From a virus: a stretch of 64,000 nt of DNA. The translations under genes were made by a program, and so were the position numbers. This document shows, piece by piece, positions 8,132 through 18,500 of this stretch. Position 1 is the stretch's first letter. Every line of letters starts with the position of its first letter. The stretch is from positions 1 through 64,000 of IMG/VR virus record IMGVR_UViG_3300025646_000031; one strand, written 5' to 3'. The notes beneath the pieces are model-generated. The model ran no database searches and was not told where the DNA came from. It was given only the letters and a program-made list of their open reading frames with translations.

Positions 8132-10005
8132 TGGCAGTAAAAAGTTCACTATTAAATATTTCTGATTTAGATTTCGATAAAATTGCTTCAAATCTAAAAG
8201 TTTATCTCAAAGGACAAGATAAATTTAAAGATTACAACTTTGAAGGATCTACAATGTCATTGTTGATTGATCTTTTAGCGTATGCATCTCACATAAGTGC
8301 CTTCAATACAAACTTGGCAGCTTCAGAGATGTTTTTAGATTCAGCACAAATTAGAAAGAATGTTGTATCAAGAGCAAAAGATTTGGGTTTTGTACCTGCA
8401 TCTGAAACATCTGCTATAGCAAAGGTTGAACTTATATTGTCAGATGTTAGAAATCCAGATGGTACATATCCAACTGCAACAGAAATGACTCTATTAAGAG
8501 GTTCAGTATTCTCAACAGTGTTTGATCGTTTAAATGTGCAATTTGTTACAACAAACTCAGTTAAACCAGTTCAAAATGGTAATGAATACAGATACGAAAA
8601 TGTAGAGATCGCACAGGGTACATACATTACTGATACATTCATTAACGATTTACAAATTAAGAACTCTAAGTTTGTAATATCTAATGAAAGAGTTGACAGA
8701 TCAACTCTATCAGTTGCAGTTACTTCAAATGGTATTACAGACACATACAATCTTTCAACAGATGTATCAACCATCACTACAACTTCTAAAGTATACTACA
8801 CACAAGAAAACGAAGAAGGCTTCATAGAGATTTATTTTGGTGATGGTATTCTAGGCAAACAATTATTGGATGGTGATCAAATTGATGTCACATATATTGT
8901 TGTTGATAAAGACCATGCAAATGGCGCTAATATCTTTTCATTACTAACTTCTATTAACGGTTTCTCATCATCTACAGTTATCACACAACAAAAGGCAACA
9001 GGTGGTGGCGAAAGAGAATCTATCGAGTCTATCAAGTTTAAGGCAAACAAATTCTTTACATCACAAAACAGATTAGTTACACTTAACGACTATAAAGCAA
9101 AAGTAACAGAGTATTACCCAAATGCTGATGCTGTTGCTGTATGGGGTGGAGAAGATAACGATCCACCTGAATATGGAAAAGTTTTCCTTGCAATCAAACC
9201 AGCAAATGCAGATTACTTAACTACAGAAGAAAAAAGAGTTATAACACAAAACTTAAGAAAACTCAACATGTTAACAGTGAGACCTACAATTGTCGATCCA
9301 GAAATCATTAAGATATTGGTCTCAACAACATTCAAATATAACCCAAATCAAACACAATTAACATTAGGTGAGATTGAAACTTTAGTCTCAAACTCTATTA
9401 TAGATTTTGATAAAAATAACCTAAACAACTTTGATGCAATCTTTAGACATTCTAAGTTAGTTAGATCAATTGATGATGCCAATTCTTCAATTCTTTCAAA
9501 CATCACTAATATCAGGTTAAGAAAACAAGAAGATATGTCTGTAAATATCGGACAATCAAAAGGTTTCTCAGTTGAGTTTGGCAACAGTCTTTACAATCCT
9601 CATTCAGGTCACAGTGGTGCAACTGGAGGAATTTTATCAACAACAGGTTTTTTACTAGATGGTGATAGTAATACATACTATTTTGATGATGATGGTATGG
9701 GTAATATCAGACGATACAAGTTATCAGCATCTACAAGAATATATACAGATTCACAGGCGGGTACAATAAATTACTCGACTGGAAAACTAACAATTGATGC
9801 ATTGACAATTGCTTCTACAGCAAACACCAATACATCTATTGACTTTACCGTGATACCAAATAGTTATGATGTGGTAGCAACTAGAGGTTCTCTAATTGAT
9901 ATCTCTTCTGAAAATATATCGGTTAAAGGTGAAGTAGACACCATCGCAAGTGGTGAGTCTAGTGCAGGTGTAGGATTCAATTCAACACCTTCAACTAGTT
10001 ACTAA
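8131..10005 (+). CDS. gp6: Baseplate wedge protein gp6 (baseplate J-like)
   Basis: 624 residues (T4 about 660). The N-terminus 'LNISDLDFDKIASNLKVYLK' followed by 'STMSLLIDLLAYASHISAFN' is diagnostic of gp6. The central 'EGFIEIYFGDGILGK' and 'ATGGGERESIESIK' match the J-like core. A C-terminal Ser/Thr-rich beta domain follows. gp6 dimers tie wedges into the continuous baseplate ring with gp7 and gp53. Confidence 0.93.
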   Translation: MAVKSSLLNISDLDFDKIASNLKVYLKGQDKFKDYNFEGSTMSLLIDLLAYASHISAFNTNLAASEMFLDSAQIRKNVVSRAKDLGFVPASETSAIAKVELILSDVRNPDGTYPTATEMTLLRGSVFSTVFDRLNVQFVTTNSVKPVQNGNEYRYENVEIAQGTYITDTFINDLQIKNSKFVISNERVDRSTLSVAVTSNGITDTYNLSTDVSTITTTSKVYYTQENEEGFIEIYFGDGILGKQLLDGDQIDVTYIVVDKDHANGANIFSLLTSINGFSSSTVITQQKATGGGERESIESIKFKANKFFTSQNRLVTLNDYKAKVTEYYPNADAVAVWGGEDNDPPEYGKVFLAIKPANADYLTTEEKRVITQNLRKLNMLTVRPTIVDPEIIKILVSTTFKYNPNQTQLTLGEIETLVSNSIIDFDKNNLNNFDAIFRHSKLVRSIDDANSSILSNITNIRLRKQEDMSVNIGQSKGFSVEFGNSLYNPHSGHSGATGGILSTTGFLLDGDSNTYYFDDDGMGNIRRYKLSASTRIYTDSQAGTINYSTGKLTIDALTIASTANTNTSIDFTVIPNSYDVVATRGSLIDISSENISVKGEVDTIASGESSAGVGFNSTPSTSY

Positions 10006-10076
10006 TTATGCGTAAGTGATCGTGAGTCCCACGAGTAATTTCCCATTTATTTGGATTATATTGGAGGATATAAAAA
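10006..10076 (+). other. gp6-fibre intergenic leader with a small hairpin
   Basis: 71 bases holding a short inverted repeat (TCGTG at 10020-10024, CACGA at 10030-10034) and a strong ribosome site GGAGGA 11 nt before the next ATG. No TATAAATA is seen here. Confidence 0.4.
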
Positions 10077-10550
10077 ATGGCAGATAAAAAAATAAGTGCA
10101 TTAACAGCAGTAGCAGATAGTGATATCGGTGCAGATGATCTATTACACATTGTTGACAATCCTGGTGGCACGCCAGTAAATAAAAAGATGACCATTGGTC
10201 AGTTATTCGAAAATATCCCAACTCACCTTGCAGTTGATGATATAGCATCACTAACAGCAACCGCTTCAAACTTAGCATCTACTTTTGCTACAGCATTTGA
10301 TGGTGGTTCTTTCAGTGGTAACACATCTTTCACATTAGATGACGGTACCGACACTGGTCAAATTAAAGTGATGTACATGAGTTCATTTCACGGTTCTTCA
10401 TACACTGCAACCGTGACAGTATCATCATGGGGTTATTCTTCAACTACTTCAAATCAATTAGTATTTGATGCTTTAGGAGAAGCAGTCATTCTATTCTGGA
10501 ATGGTGCAAACTGGTTCCCAATTGGTTCAGTTGGAGTAACTATTAGTTAA
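10077..10550 (+). CDS. Small virion fibre-like protein
   Basis: 157 residues. The N-terminus 'DKKISALTAVADSDIGADDL' is the short adaptor seen at the start of many phage fibre proteins. The C-terminal half runs 'FTLDDGTDTGQIKVMYM' to 'ILFWNGANWFPIGSVGV', a Gly/Ser/Thr-rich beta module found at tips of marine phage fibres. It lies between gp6 and gp7 with a 2 nt gap to gp7, so it is expressed with the wedge. It is probably a minor surface fibre or decoration, with function unproven. Confidence 0.55.
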   Translation: MADKKISALTAVADSDIGADDLLHIVDNPGGTPVNKKMTIGQLFENIPTHLAVDDIASLTATASNLASTFATAFDGGSFSGNTSFTLDDGTDTGQIKVMYMSSFHGSSYTATVTVSSWGYSSTTSNQLVFDALGEAVILFWNGANWFPIGSVGVTIS

Positions 10551-10552
10551 TC

Positions 10553-13500
10553 ATGTCACACGAAAAATATGTCATAGATAGTTTGTCGCAAAGATTGCCA
10601 GGTCTTCTACCTGAATTTGTCAGAGAAGAAGCACCAGTCTTTGAACAATTTCTAAAGGCATATTTTGAGTACTTAGAACACGAGATTCTAACATTAGAAT
10701 CTCAAAGTGATATAGATGGCATACTATTAGAAGACGGCGATGGTTCTATGTTATTAGAACCATCGACTGTTTTACCTGATCCAGATGCAGAGAGTTCTAA
10801 GATAGTTTTCGAAAGAACTGCAACGAATACAAATTCAAATGCAGATCCTTTTAAACCAGGCGAATACATTTATGGAAAAACAAATGGTTCAGTCGCAAAG
10901 ATTGATCTTATAAACGGCAACACACTTTTCATATCAAGTATTTCAGGAATAGGTTTCTCAAACGGAGAAATCGTTGAAGGTAGAGACGGTGGTCAGACTG
11001 GTACGGTTTCATCTTACAAACAAAATACAATTGTTGCCAATAATAGATTATTGGATATGGGAGATATTGACCATACTTCTGAAGAATTTATCCAATATTT
11101 CCAAAAAGATTTTGTACCGTCATTAGACTTAACTAATGTACCAAACAAAAGACTAGCAATCAAACACATCAAAGAACTTTATCAAACAAAAGGTACAGAA
11201 GAGTCAGTTAAGTTCTTAATGAGAATACTTTTCGGACAAGATTCTGAACTTAGATATCCAATAAACGAAACAATATTTGTATCAGATTCAGAATATAAAG
11301 AACAACGAAGACTTGTTGTAGTGATGGACAAAGATACACTACCACAAGCAACAGATAAAATTACAAAATTTGATACAGACGGAAGAACTGTATTAGCACA
11401 ATCAATTGTTGAGAATGTATATGTAGAAGATGTTGCATCATACACATATTCGATTCATATAAAAAACAATCATTACGGAACATTCTCAGATGGAGATGCC
11501 GTAACATTTTTAGATAGAGACGACAAAACAACATTCACTGGTACTATCAAAGGTATCATTGCAGGAACCAATTTAGACAATTCATCTGTTTATGTTAAAC
11601 ATGATGATGATGGTATTATTCTTTTAGAAGATGGCGCTGGTCTCACACTAGAAACTGCTTCAACAGGTTCAATGTATCTTTTAAATGATAAGATACATTT
11701 TAGTGGTGCTAAAGGCGATAATGATGTTATTAAATCAGAGTCAGTAGTTGATGGTCTCACTTATGGTCCTATTACACATGTTTATATTGAAGATGATGGA
11801 CAAAATTATGATGCAGGTGATCTAATTGTATTTGAAGATAGTCTTAGATCAGGTGGTGCAGAAGCAGTAATCGGTTCTGTAGGCGATGAACTTCTTTTAG
11901 AAAACATAGTCGCATGGGGTCAATTTGAAGTTACTGCAAGTGTTGGTCAAACATTATTTAATGGTGTAGACGATAATGGCAATAGAATATTCTTTAACGA
12001 CAATATAGTTAGAGTCTTTGTAGATGGCCTAGAAAAAACTAGAACAACAGATTTCACATTCCAAAACGATAGAATCACATTCTTAACTCCTTTGTCAGGC
12101 GGTGAGTTAGTTGAAATCTATACATCTTTCAATAGATTGATGTATGAAGATGGCACTCTAATAAACCAAGAAACAACAGTTGGTAATATCAGATCAATAC
12201 AAATCAATGATGGTGGTTGGTATAATAGTGTACCAAGAGTATATCCTGGCGGTTACATTTACTTTGATAACATAACAGGTTTCCAAGAAGGCGAAGTTGT
12301 TACAGGAACAAATTCTTCCGCAACTGCAACTATTCTAAGACTTGAACCAAAGAAAAATAGAATCGTTGTTAAAAGAGAATCGACAGACACAGGTGTGTTT
12401 ATTGACGGAGAACAAATTACAGGTGGTACTTCAAGTACACAAAAATTAAATAAGAACACAACTGTTTCATCAGGAACAGGCGCTAAGATATTTGCATATG
12501 GCGAAAACATTGGCGGTGTTCAATCTATCAATATACAAGATCAAGGTTACAACTTCAGTAGTGATGGTGTCTTATCATCATCATCTTTTGTACCAATGTT
12601 GATCAAAACACCAACTGCAAATTTAACAAGAGATATAGAACTTACAGGTGATATCTCAGGTGCAACTGCAAAAGTTGTATCTTATGATGCAGATAGACAC
12701 ATATTAACTGTTAAAGATTTAGATGGTTGGTTCTTAGATAACGAAACCGTTTCTTACAATAATATAGATGAATTTGATGTAATTAAATTTGATCCTTTCA
12801 CTGGTCGTGGTACACGAGCTGGTGAAGGTATCATGCAAAAACAATTCTTAGATGTTAAATCTTTCCTTGATGAAGATGCATCTAATATACATGATGGTAG
12901 ATATTATCAAACACATTCGTATGTCATCAAAGTTGGTGAATCTATCAACAAATGGAGAGGTGCATTAAAAGACCTAATTCACCCAGCAGGTCATATATTC
13001 TTCGGTGAAGTTGCAATCAAAAACGAAATAGATGCATCTATCGTAGAAACTAGATTCAGACCTACAATTATAATTGGTTTAGAAGTTGTACCTTATGTTG
13101 TAAATGCTTTCACAAACTCAATGAGAGAAGTTGAAATTTACACTAATGCAGATGAGATGAATACACCATTAGTTGTACTCAGAGATGCAGGTGGAGATCA
13201 ATCATCAAATTCTCGAAACGAGAATGCTCATTTCAATGTAAACATACAACAATTACATTCATTATCATCTTCACAGGTAGGTCTACTTACAAATAATGGT
13301 ATACCTACAGTTCTATCGTTAGATACTGCAGATAATAATTATCTAGTTAGAAGTACAGAGAGAAGACCTGCAATTGAAGGTAAAATATACACATCATATG
13401 ATATTATAGATGAAGTATTGATATTAGAAGATGGTGGTCGAATAGAATTAGAAGAAGAACTGTGTGCAGTAAGAATGGAACCTTCAAAAGACGCAAGAGT

Positions 13501-13987
13501 CAAAGGTGATTTCGGTGATACATTCATATTAGAGTCAGGTGAGACACTTAGATTAGAAAGTGCAACAATAGATGAACCAGTTCACTATTTTACAACTGAA
13601 AGATCAATAGAACTCAAAGACAAATACTTCTTATACGAAGATGGAAACAGAATCATCTTCGAAGACGGTGATGCAATCTCAGATGAGGATGCAGGTAGTC
13701 ACAGTTATACTTCTTTTGTCCCATTAGGGTCAACTTATAGAACAATAAATACAATATCAAATCAACAGACTTACAGCATCTCTTATTACTTAAAAGATGA
13801 AACAGATGAAGATGATTTCTTATTAGAAGATGGTACAGGTAATGTTCTAAGTGAAGAAACACGACCTGAAGGCATTAGAATTTATGACTTAGAACATTAT
13901 CTACCAAAAATGTATGTTGCAGATTTACCTCTGCACGAAAGAAGACGAACAAATTTAACATTTAATGCTTACATAAAGTCGGCATAG
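10553..13987 (+). CDS. gp7: Baseplate wedge protein gp7
   Basis: 1144 residues (T4 about 1032). The N-terminus 'LLPEFVREEAPVFEQFLKAY' and 'KRLAIKHIKELYQTKGTEES' followed by 'FLMRILFGQDSELRYP' is the conserved gp7 signature of marine T4-like phages. The middle is a chain of Gly/Asp-rich beta units ('VTGTNSSATATI'). Six short 'LLEDGxGxxLxxE'-type hairpins are scattered at both ends. gp7 is the large wedge organiser bound by gp8, gp6 and gp10-type proteins. A pair of late promoters follows it. Confidence 0.88.
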   Translation: MSHEKYVIDSLSQRLPGLLPEFVREEAPVFEQFLKAYFEYLEHEILTLESQSDIDGILLEDGDGSMLLEPSTVLPDPDAESSKIVFERTATNTNSNADPFKPGEYIYGKTNGSVAKIDLINGNTLFISSISGIGFSNGEIVEGRDGGQTGTVSSYKQNTIVANNRLLDMGDIDHTSEEFIQYFQKDFVPSLDLTNVPNKRLAIKHIKELYQTKGTEESVKFLMRILFGQDSELRYPINETIFVSDSEYKEQRRLVVVMDKDTLPQATDKITKFDTDGRTVLAQSIVENVYVEDVASYTYSIHIKNNHYGTFSDGDAVTFLDRDDKTTFTGTIKGIIAGTNLDNSSVYVKHDDDGIILLEDGAGLTLETASTGSMYLLNDKIHFSGAKGDNDVIKSESVVDGLTYGPITHVYIEDDGQNYDAGDLIVFEDSLRSGGAEAVIGSVGDELLLENIVAWGQFEVTASVGQTLFNGVDDNGNRIFFNDNIVRVFVDGLEKTRTTDFTFQNDRITFLTPLSGGELVEIYTSFNRLMYEDGTLINQETTVGNIRSIQINDGGWYNSVPRVYPGGYIYFDNITGFQEGEVVTGTNSSATATILRLEPKKNRIVVKRESTDTGVFIDGEQITGGTSSTQKLNKNTTVSSGTGAKIFAYGENIGGVQSINIQDQGYNFSSDGVLSSSSFVPMLIKTPTANLTRDIELTGDISGATAKVVSYDADRHILTVKDLDGWFLDNETVSYNNIDEFDVIKFDPFTGRGTRAGEGIMQKQFLDVKSFLDEDASNIHDGRYYQTHSYVIKVGESINKWRGALKDLIHPAGHIFFGEVAIKNEIDASIVETRFRPTIIIGLEVVPYVVNAFTNSMREVEIYTNADEMNTPLVVLRDAGGDQSSNSRNENAHFNVNIQQLHSLSSSQVGLLTNNGIPTVLSLDTADNNYLVRSTERRPAIEGKIYTSYDIIDEVLILEDGGRIELEEELCAVRMEPSKDARVKGDFGDTFILESGETLRLESATIDEPVHYFTTERSIELKDKYFLYEDGNRIIFEDGDAISDEDAGSHSYTSFVPLGSTYRTINTISNQQTYSISYYLKDETDEDDFLLEDGTGNVLSEETRPEGIRIYDLEHYLPKMYVADLPLHERRRTNLTFNAYIKSA

Positions 13988-13988
13988 T

Positions 13989-14007
13989 TATAAATAGTAT
14001 ATAAATA
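13989..14007 (+). promoter_or_regulatory. gp8: Tandem T4-type late promoters for gp8
   Basis: Two exact TATAAATA boxes, 13989-13996 and 14000-14007, offset by 11 nt. They precede a GAGGAG ribosome site and the gp8 ATG at 14027. Two boxes suggest higher output or two start points. Confidence 0.7.
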
Positions 14008-14026
14008 ATCTGAGGAGATTAAAAAA

Positions 14027-15487
14027 ATGGCAGCAATTATAACAGAAAAGTTTAGAGTACACAACGCTAAACAGTTTAAAGAGGATTTTGGTGAATCTGC
14101 ATCATCATCTTATATTTTCATAGGAAGACCATGGGCATGGTCAGACGATAATAATCCACCTTCACCTGCAAACGGTATTGGAGAAGAAGTAGATGCATGG
14201 TCAGATATGATCGCAATGAAGAAGGTTTCTTCTTCAGATGTATCACACGGTTTAACAAGACATAACTGGACTTCAGGAACATCTTACGATGAGTATGCAC
14301 ACGATTACTCATCATCAAATCAAACACCTGCAACATCACAAAATAGTTTGTTTGATGGAAGATTTTATGTCATAACAGACGAGTATCATGTCTATAAGTG
14401 TATCAGAACAGGTAGAGATGCAAGTGGCGCTGTAGTTACTTCAGATGTAAAACCAACAGGTACAAGTTCAACAGCTATTGTTACAACCTCAGACTCAAAC
14501 GCTGCTTCAGGTCGTGGTTATCAATGGAAATACATGTACACAATTTCTGCCTCAGACACAATTAAATTTGTAACTAACGACTTTATTCCTGTCAAAACTC
14601 TCGGTGCTCAAACAGAGATTGATGGTACAGGAACATCTGGTGAAATGGGTTCATCAGCAACAGATGATGGTTCATCACAATGGGATGTTGAAAATGACGC
14701 CGTTGACGGTGCAATCTATCATGTAAGAGTAGATGCAGGTGGATCAGGTTATAATGACGGAACATATACTTCAGTCGCAATTGACGGAGATGGTTCAAGT
14801 GGTGCATGTACAGTTGTAGTGTCATCTGGTGCAGTTTCTTATGTAACAGTGACAACAAATGGTTCTGGTTATAAGAGAGCATCTATAGACATAGACGGTA
14901 TTACAGGCATTGGTTCAGGTTCAAACGCAAGTGTTACACCTATCATCTCACCAATTATTGGACATGGTGCAGATCCAGTACAAGAACTTGGTGGTAACTA
15001 TGTAATCGTAAACTCAAGACTTGAGTTTGCAGAAGGTTCAGGAGACTTCCCAACAGACAACGATTTCCGAAGAATTGGTATTGTTCAAGATCCATTTACA
15101 GTAGGTACAACAACAGTTGCAACAGCAACAACATTGTCTGCTTACAAAAAAATGACACTATCTTCTGTGTCAGGTTTATCAGTTGATGATGTAATCTTAG
15201 ATGCTTCATCTGATGGTGCTGGTGTTGCAGTAGGAAGAATTCTATCAATAACAGGAAATGTAGTTTCTTATATTCCAGTTGCAAACAGTGAAGGTGGTTA
15301 TGCCGACTTCGCAGCTGCTGATACAGTTTATAAGGGTGGTTCATCAATTGGTACAGTATCTTCAGTTGACGCTAATTTCCCAGAAGTTGAAAAATATTCT
15401 GGTCAAATTATGTACATCGAAAATAGAGGCGCAGTATCAAGAGCTGCTGACCAGATTGAAGATATTAAGTTAATTATTGAAATGTAA
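14027..15487 (+). CDS. gp8: Baseplate wedge protein gp8
   Basis: 486 residues (T4 334). The N-terminus 'ITEKFRVHNAKQFKEDF' then 'SSSYIFIGRPWAW', and later 'FYVITDEYHVYKCIRTG' and 'GYQWKYMYTISASD', are the gp8 hallmarks. Residues about 205-330 are a Gly/Ser/Val-rich insertion with two similar turns ('GGSGYNDGTYTSVAIDGDGS' and 'NGSGYKRASIDIDGITGIGS'). This insertion accounts for the extra length. gp8 dimers sit on gp7 in the wedge. Confidence 0.9.
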   Translation: MAAIITEKFRVHNAKQFKEDFGESASSSYIFIGRPWAWSDDNNPPSPANGIGEEVDAWSDMIAMKKVSSSDVSHGLTRHNWTSGTSYDEYAHDYSSSNQTPATSQNSLFDGRFYVITDEYHVYKCIRTGRDASGAVVTSDVKPTGTSSTAIVTTSDSNAASGRGYQWKYMYTISASDTIKFVTNDFIPVKTLGAQTEIDGTGTSGEMGSSATDDGSSQWDVENDAVDGAIYHVRVDAGGSGYNDGTYTSVAIDGDGSSGACTVVVSSGAVSYVTVTTNGSGYKRASIDIDGITGIGSGSNASVTPIISPIIGHGADPVQELGGNYVIVNSRLEFAEGSGDFPTDNDFRRIGIVQDPFTVGTTTVATATTLSAYKKMTLSSVSGLSVDDVILDASSDGAGVAVGRILSITGNVVSYIPVANSEGGYADFAAADTVYKGGSSIGTVSSVDANFPEVEKYSGQIMYIENRGAVSRAADQIEDIKLIIEM

Positions 15488-15490
15488 TTT

Positions 15491-15510
15491 AAGGGGATTT
15501 ATCCCCTTTT
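15491..15510 (+). terminator. Hairpin, possible weak intrinsic terminator after gp8
   Basis: AAGGGGAT (15491-15498) pairs with ATCCCCTT (15501-15508), followed by only a short T tract. It may reduce transcription into the giant downstream gene rather than stop it. Confidence 0.5.
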
Positions 15511-15525
15511 AAAAAGAGAAGGAAT

Positions 15526-18500
15526 ATGCAGAAGACTGATTTAAATATCACTCCATACTATGATGATTTTAGTGAAGATAAAAACTTTCAAAAAGTTTTA
15601 TATAGAGCTGGTAGACCTCTTCAAGCAAGAGAGTTAACACAAACCCAATCAATACTTCAAAATCAAATAGAGAGATTTGGTAATCACTTCTTCAAAGAAG
15701 GTTCTATCATTCAAGGTGCTCAGACAGATGTTAGTATGGATTACTACTATGTCAAAGTATCATCTGCAAACCCTAATTCAAATGGTGATGCGAATGTAGA
15801 AACATACAGAACATCATCACATTTATCTTTTATAAAAGGTAAAACTTCAGGCGTAGTTGCTCAAATATTTGCATCATCTGCTGAAACTTCAGATGATCCT
15901 CTTACACTTTATGTGAAATACTATTCACAAGGTACAGATTCATCAAACTCAACTGCTTTTACAGCAAATGAAGAACTTCAATTTGTAACATTAGATTCTG
16001 ATGGTAATGCTACTGCAACTTCAAGTAATAATGAATTTACAGTTTTAGCGAGTACAGAAACACCAAATGGTCGTGCTTCAATTGCAAACATTTCAGAGGG
16101 TGTGGTATTCTTACGAGGTTTCTTCTGTAAAGTAGATGCACAACAATTAATCTTAGAAAAATATTCAGGCAGACCATCATATAGAGTTGGTTTGAAAATA
16201 ACTGAAGAGATCATTACTTCAGCAAATGATAGTTCCCTTTTAGACAACGCAACAGGAACAAATAACGAAAACGCTGCTGGTGCAGACAGATTAAAACTAT
16301 CATTAACTCTTTCAAAGTATCTTTTAACAGACACAGATGATGTTAACTTTGTAGAGTTTGTAAGAGTTAATAATGGCACTATCGAATTATCAATTCAAAA
16401 TCCAATCTACAACGAAATAGAAAACACACTTGCACGAAGAACTTTTGATGCAAATGGTGACTTTGTTGTAAGACAGTTCACACACAATTTTAGAGAACAT
16501 TTAGACGATACTACAAACAGAGGTTACTATACTTCTGCAAATGGTGGTGATGAAACAAAAGTAATCATGCAAGTATCGCCAGGTAAAGCATATGTAAAAG
16601 GTTACGAAATAGAAAAGATTGGTACAACACCTATTACATTAAACAAAGCAAGAACAACAGTTACATTAGACAACGCAAATACACCTATTAGATTAGGAAA
16701 CTTTTTACGAGTAACTAATGCACATTCATTACCTGAATTTGGTAACGAATCAGGTACAGATGCACAAAGTCCATTTCAATATTGTAAATTATGGCCAAGT
16801 ATAATCTCAAGTCCAGGTGCAGAAAACTCAGAAGATTATATCGGTTTTGCAAGAGTTAGAGATATCACTTTAAATCAAGGAACAGATACATCAAATGTTT
16901 ATGATGATTCTTCTAAATGGGAATTATCAATGTTTGACATTAAGATGTTTACTAAGATATCTTATTCTGGTCATTCAGGAACAGCACAAGCTGGAGATAA
17001 GATTACAGGTTCGTCTTCAGGTGCAACAGGTATTTTAGTATACGATAATAATTCAAATGCCATATATTTGCACGATGTTGTAGGAAACTTTACAACTTCA
17101 GACGCTTTATCTTCAGAAGGTGTTGGTGATTTTTCAATCACTTCTGGTCAGAATACTGCAGTTAGAGACTACAACATAGATAGAGTTAGATCGATTACAC
17201 AAGATCCAAAAGAAACAAGTAGAGAAACATTTACTGCTGATTTAGTAGTTGATGCAGAATTCTCACTTGCTGGTACTGTTACATTTACAAATGCAAGTGC
17301 AACTGTTACAGGTTTTGGTACAAGATTTGCCGCTCAACTTAGAGAAGGCGATAAGATTTATAATCCTGGTAACTCAGAATACTTAATAGTATCATCTGTA
17401 GCAAGTGACACATCACTTACTCTTACAGGTAATGCTGGCGGTGGTTATCAAGGTAAATCAACTAGATTTAGAACACAATTATACAACCAAGATCAAACTG
17501 CAAACATATTTGCTTGGCCGAGAGATTTTGTAAAATCACATACTGCAGAATCAGTAACTATCAGAAGACAACAAGTAATAACAGTTGATGGATCTGGTAC
17601 ATTTACATTAAACACAGGTTCAAACGGAACATTTGGTTCTATTAATACAGATAACTTCACTCTTGCTGTTATCGAACAGAAATCTTCAGGCACACCTGAT
17701 TACAGTAATGGTGATTTATTAAACATAGAAGATTTCACAATATCAGGACCAACCTCTTCAGGTACAGGTCAAACTTTAACAGTTCAAGGTTTAACCAATG
17801 ATGATGGTGCAATTATTAAAGCGACATTTACTGTCACTGTAACTGATCCTGTTAATAGATCAAAAACACTTAGACAAGGTAGACTACTCAAGGTTGGTAG
17901 TAGTAGAACTGCAGGTGGTTTTTATGGAACTGCATATAATGATTCTGAAATATCACTTGGTGTTTCAGATATTCATAGAATTCGTGCAATTTATATGGGT
18001 ACGACACCATTACCACCTAGTGCAACACTAAACAGTATCAGTGGCACTTTCACTTTATATGAAACAGTTGTAGGACAAACTTCAGGTGCAAGAGCAACAC
18101 TAATCGATTATAACGGTTCAAGTGCAACATCATATTGGTATTATACGAATGCAAATAAATTTGTAGACGGAGAGACAATTGTTGGTCAAACTTCATCAGC
18201 ATTCTGTACAATAAGTGGTGTATCACAAGGTTCACAAAACATTGTAAGTCGTTACTTCTTTGATGATGGTCAAAGAGATGGTTTCTATGATTTAGGAAAA
18301 TTAATTAGAAAACCAGGTAATCCTGCACCTAATGCCCCTATTTTAATCGTATTTGATTACTTCACATCAACAGGTAGTGGTGATTTCTACGATATCAATT
18401 CTTATGGTTCAGTAGACTATGACGATATTCCCGTATACTCACCAAACAAAGTTGATTTGGGTGGTTTAGAACCTGATGGTACATTTGAATTATCTGATTG

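Noticed and set aside
14118-15347. Minus-strand His/Leu-rich frames opposite gp8
   Set aside because: Shadows produced by the biased Ser/Gly/Thr codons of gp8; same pattern is seen opposite other fibre genes.
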